The position numbers were made by a program, and so were the translations under genes. Below are positions 42,274-43,834 of a stretch of 43,834 bases of DNA, one piece after another. This DNA is from Gemmatimonadota bacterium. Lineage in GTDB: Bacteria > Latescibacterota > UBA2968. How positions within the stretch are numbered: position 1 is the stretch's first letter; each line of letters opens with the position of its first letter. The notes below the pieces were generated by a model, which saw only the letters and a list, made by a program, of their open reading frames with translations, was not told the DNA's origin and made no database searches. Location of the stretch: positions 1 through 43,834 of the forward strand of contig VXRD01000062.1 of NCBI GenBank assembly GCA_009838845.1, given 5' to 3'.

Positions 42274-43473
42274 ATGCTGTCGAGATGGTTGGTTGGTATA
42301 GCGATAATTGTCGTTATAGCAAGTGGTGTTGAAGCCACAGATATCGAGTTTGGAGGGCAAGTTCGGCCTCGCACGGAATTTCGAGATCCCGTTGGCAATG
42401 GGCACGACGTATTCACATCTATGCGTACTCGACTGAATATCACAGCGAATTTAGATCAAGATGTGAATGTTTTTATCCAGTTACAGGATGTGCGGTTGTG
42501 GGGCGAAGAAAGCAACACCTTCACCGATTATAATGCCGACAATTTCGACTTTCACCAGGCGTATATGGATATCAAAGATATGGGCGGATCGGCCCTATCT
42601 CTCCGCATTGGACGACAGGCGATAGGACTCGGCGGACAGCGGATAATCGGCGCAGTCGAATGGGCACAACAAGGGCGTGCCTTCGACGGTATTATCGCAA
42701 CCGCCAGACCCCAATGGGGCACAGTTCAAGGCGTTGGCGTTCGCCTATCCGATACCACCGCCAAAGATATAAACGGCAATGCCTATCTGGCCGCTTTGTA
42801 TGCTACTGTAACCAGAACGAGCACATCCGCGGATTTTTACGGCATCTACCACCACGTATCCCCCAAAGGCTTCAATAGAAGTGATAATACGCGGCTATGG
42901 ACACTCGGCGCGCGCATTTACGGCGAAAAGGCAAACTGGACCTACCGCGCCGAAGGCTCTTTCCAAACAGGCGAACGGCGTGGGCCAAATGGCTCGGCAT
43001 TTATGTTTGGCGGCAGACTGGGCACAACACTGGGCAAAGGTAGCCTGACCCTGTGGTATGATTATTTATCTGGCGATGGCAATGAGAAAGACAGCAAATG
43101 GAAATCATTTGATACGCTCTTTGCAACCAATCACAAATACTACGGATTTGCCGATTTATTTCTCAATATTCCCGTCCACACTCAAAATCTCGGCCTTCAG
43201 GACTTTGCGATAAAAGTATCCGTACCGCTGGATGAGGCAGAGCAGTTGCGCTTGGCAGCGGACGGACATGTGTTCTTCCTCGCCCAAAAAGGCAATATGG
43301 AATCGGGTCATCTGGCAGATGAACTCGATTTAACACTATCATATCAATACAGCGAAAATGTAACCTTTATGACCGGTTATACAATTGCCCTGGCGCGAGA
43401 TGCCATCAAGGCGCTGGGCCGATTGAATGAGAACATGCACTGGGCGTATGTGATGAGCAATGTCTCATTTTAA
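42274..43473 (+). CDS. Outer-membrane porin-like beta-barrel (alginate-export-like)
   Basis: 399 aa. Signal peptide (about 1-21, hydrophobic IAIIVVIASG, ending VEAT), then alternating amphipathic strands typical of OM barrels, starting FGGQVRPRTEFRD and MRTRLNITANLDQDVNVFIQLQDVR, and ending in an aromatic (NVSF). The RIGRQAIGLGGQRIIGAVEW segment resembles alginate-export/OprD-like barrels (PF13372). Likely passive uptake or export of a small carbohydrate or acid. A strong AGGAGG ribosome site precedes the ATG. Monocistronic, with a terminator behind. Confidence 0.82.
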   Translation: MLSRWLVGIAIIVVIASGVEATDIEFGGQVRPRTEFRDPVGNGHDVFTSMRTRLNITANLDQDVNVFIQLQDVRLWGEESNTFTDYNADNFDFHQAYMDIKDMGGSALSLRIGRQAIGLGGQRIIGAVEWAQQGRAFDGIIATARPQWGTVQGVGVRLSDTTAKDINGNAYLAALYATVTRTSTSADFYGIYHHVSPKGFNRSDNTRLWTLGARIYGEKANWTYRAEGSFQTGERRGPNGSAFMFGGRLGTTLGKGSLTLWYDYLSGDGNEKDSKWKSFDTLFATNHKYYGFADLFLNIPVHTQNLGLQDFAIKVSVPLDEAEQLRLAADGHVFFLAQKGNMESGHLADELDLTLSYQYSENVTFMTGYTIALARDAIKALGRLNENMHWAYVMSNVSF

Positions 43474-43506
43474 TTTTTAGAGAACTTGAGAAAGACTCTG
43501 AAATAA

Positions 43507-43536
43507 AAAAGCCGACCTGAAAACAGATCGGCTTTT
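43507..43536. terminator. Bidirectional terminator
   Basis: AAAAGCCGA/TCGGCTTTT with an inner CTG/CAG stem and AAAA loop. T runs lie on both sides when read in either direction, so it ends both the porin gene and the convergent WD40-dockerin gene. Confidence 0.88.
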
Positions 43537-43579
43537 CAAATCTCAGCAAATTTGTGATCTCCACATTTTACCTGATTAT

Positions 43580-43834
43580 TTAGTTTTCCCCAAAGGCACT
43601 GGCAAAGATCAGAAAATCAGAAAATCCAATGGTGCCATCTCCGTCCAGATCGTACCGCGCATCATATCCCGCATCGCCACGACTTAATCCAAATAGTGCT
43701 ACAAACTGCAAAAAATCGCCAAAACCAACAGTCCCATCGCTATCAAAGTCGGGATTGGGAGTTTGCGGTTGAACTGTGCCATACGGCGACATATCCCACA
43801 GCAGAACCGTGCCATCCCATGACCCTGATGCCAA
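43580..43834 (-). CDS. WD40-repeat protein with C-terminal dockerin-like domain (5' part missing)
   Basis: The 84 visible residues are the C-terminal end of a gene that continues past the right edge. They begin with the end of a WD40 blade (ASGSWDGTVLLWD). After a short linker come two dockerin/EF-hand calcium loops: DFDSDGTVGFGDFLQFVALF and DLDGDGTIGFSDFLIFASAF, each with the D-x-D-x-D-G pattern. Such tails are common on secreted proteins of deep-branching uncultured phyla. The true start and number of blades cannot be seen. Confidence 0.8.
   Translation of the reverse strand: MASGSWDGTVLLWDMSPYGTVQPQTPNPDFDSDGTVGFGDFLQFVALFGLSRGDAGYDARYDLDGDGTIGFSDFLIFASAFGEN

Noticed and set aside
1-43834. 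CRISPR arrays, tRNA or rRNA genes, complete insertion sequences
   Set aside because: Looked for on both strands by eye; no spaced direct-repeat arrays, cloverleaf-like genes or transposase motifs were found.

Overview
The window looks like a chromosome segment from an uncultured, didermic, heterotrophic bacterium of the Latescibacterota / Poribacteria / Gemmatimonadota type. This placement is inference. It rests on the mix of sulfatases, PhyH and TauD-type dioxygenases, enolase-superfamily enzymes, M19 dipeptidases, a TonB receptor with a carboxypeptidase-regulatory domain, orphan FtsX-type permeases and a WD40-dockerin protein. No rRNA or tRNA gene was seen that would settle the taxonomy.

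Layout. 0-4.2 kb: a minus-strand run of two tandem M19 dipeptidases and a sulfatase, then a small membrane protein. 4.3-8.4 kb: an adenosine-deaminase-family enzyme and an FtsX/MacB-type permease behind a near-perfect sigma-54 promoter with an upstream palindrome. 8.5-13.3 kb: a PhyH dioxygenase and three tandem secreted metallophosphoesterases that show gene conversion. 13.3-22.8 kb: a Gfo/Idh/MocA oxidoreductase, a D-threonine-aldolase-like PLP enzyme, a Tat-exported beta-helix protein, a creatininase-family amidohydrolase, a TonB-dependent receptor and a DapA/NanA-family lyase, which together resemble an uptake and catabolism cluster. 22.8-32.8 kb: a long minus-strand series (cinA, purM, TauD-like dioxygenase, Tat-exported sulfatase, two enolase-superfamily enzymes, an unknown protein, a SAF-domain oxidoreductase, hicB, hicA) with two gene relics. 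32.9-36.8 kb: a ybbA-ybbP-like ABC exporter and a tesA-like esterase. 36.9-37.3 kb: a non-coding stretch with two strong structured-RNA candidates. 37.3-39.8 kb: a second orphan FtsX-type permease. 39.9-42.1 kb: recD2. 42.3-43.5 kb: an outer-membrane porin-like protein. The right edge cuts a WD40-dockerin gene.

How the parts fit. Export, outer-membrane uptake and small-molecule turnover dominate: sulfatases and phosphoesterases would act outside the cytoplasm, the TonB receptor and porin would import products, and oxidoreductases, lyases and enolase-superfamily enzymes would process them. The substrates cannot be read from the sequence. Housekeeping functions (purM, recD2, cinA, tesA/ybbAP) are interspersed.

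The least explained part is 36.88-37.21 kb. A sigma-70-type promoter leads into a 17-bp G-U-containing hairpin with a U tract. A second element follows, with a 15-bp closing helix, two inner hairpins and an exact hexaloop pseudoknot. Other points of note are the sigma-54 control region at 5.73-5.94 kb, the mosaic phosphoesterase array, a hicBA module fused to a catabolic operon by a TAATG overlap, and the apparent loss of the CinA amidase nucleophile.
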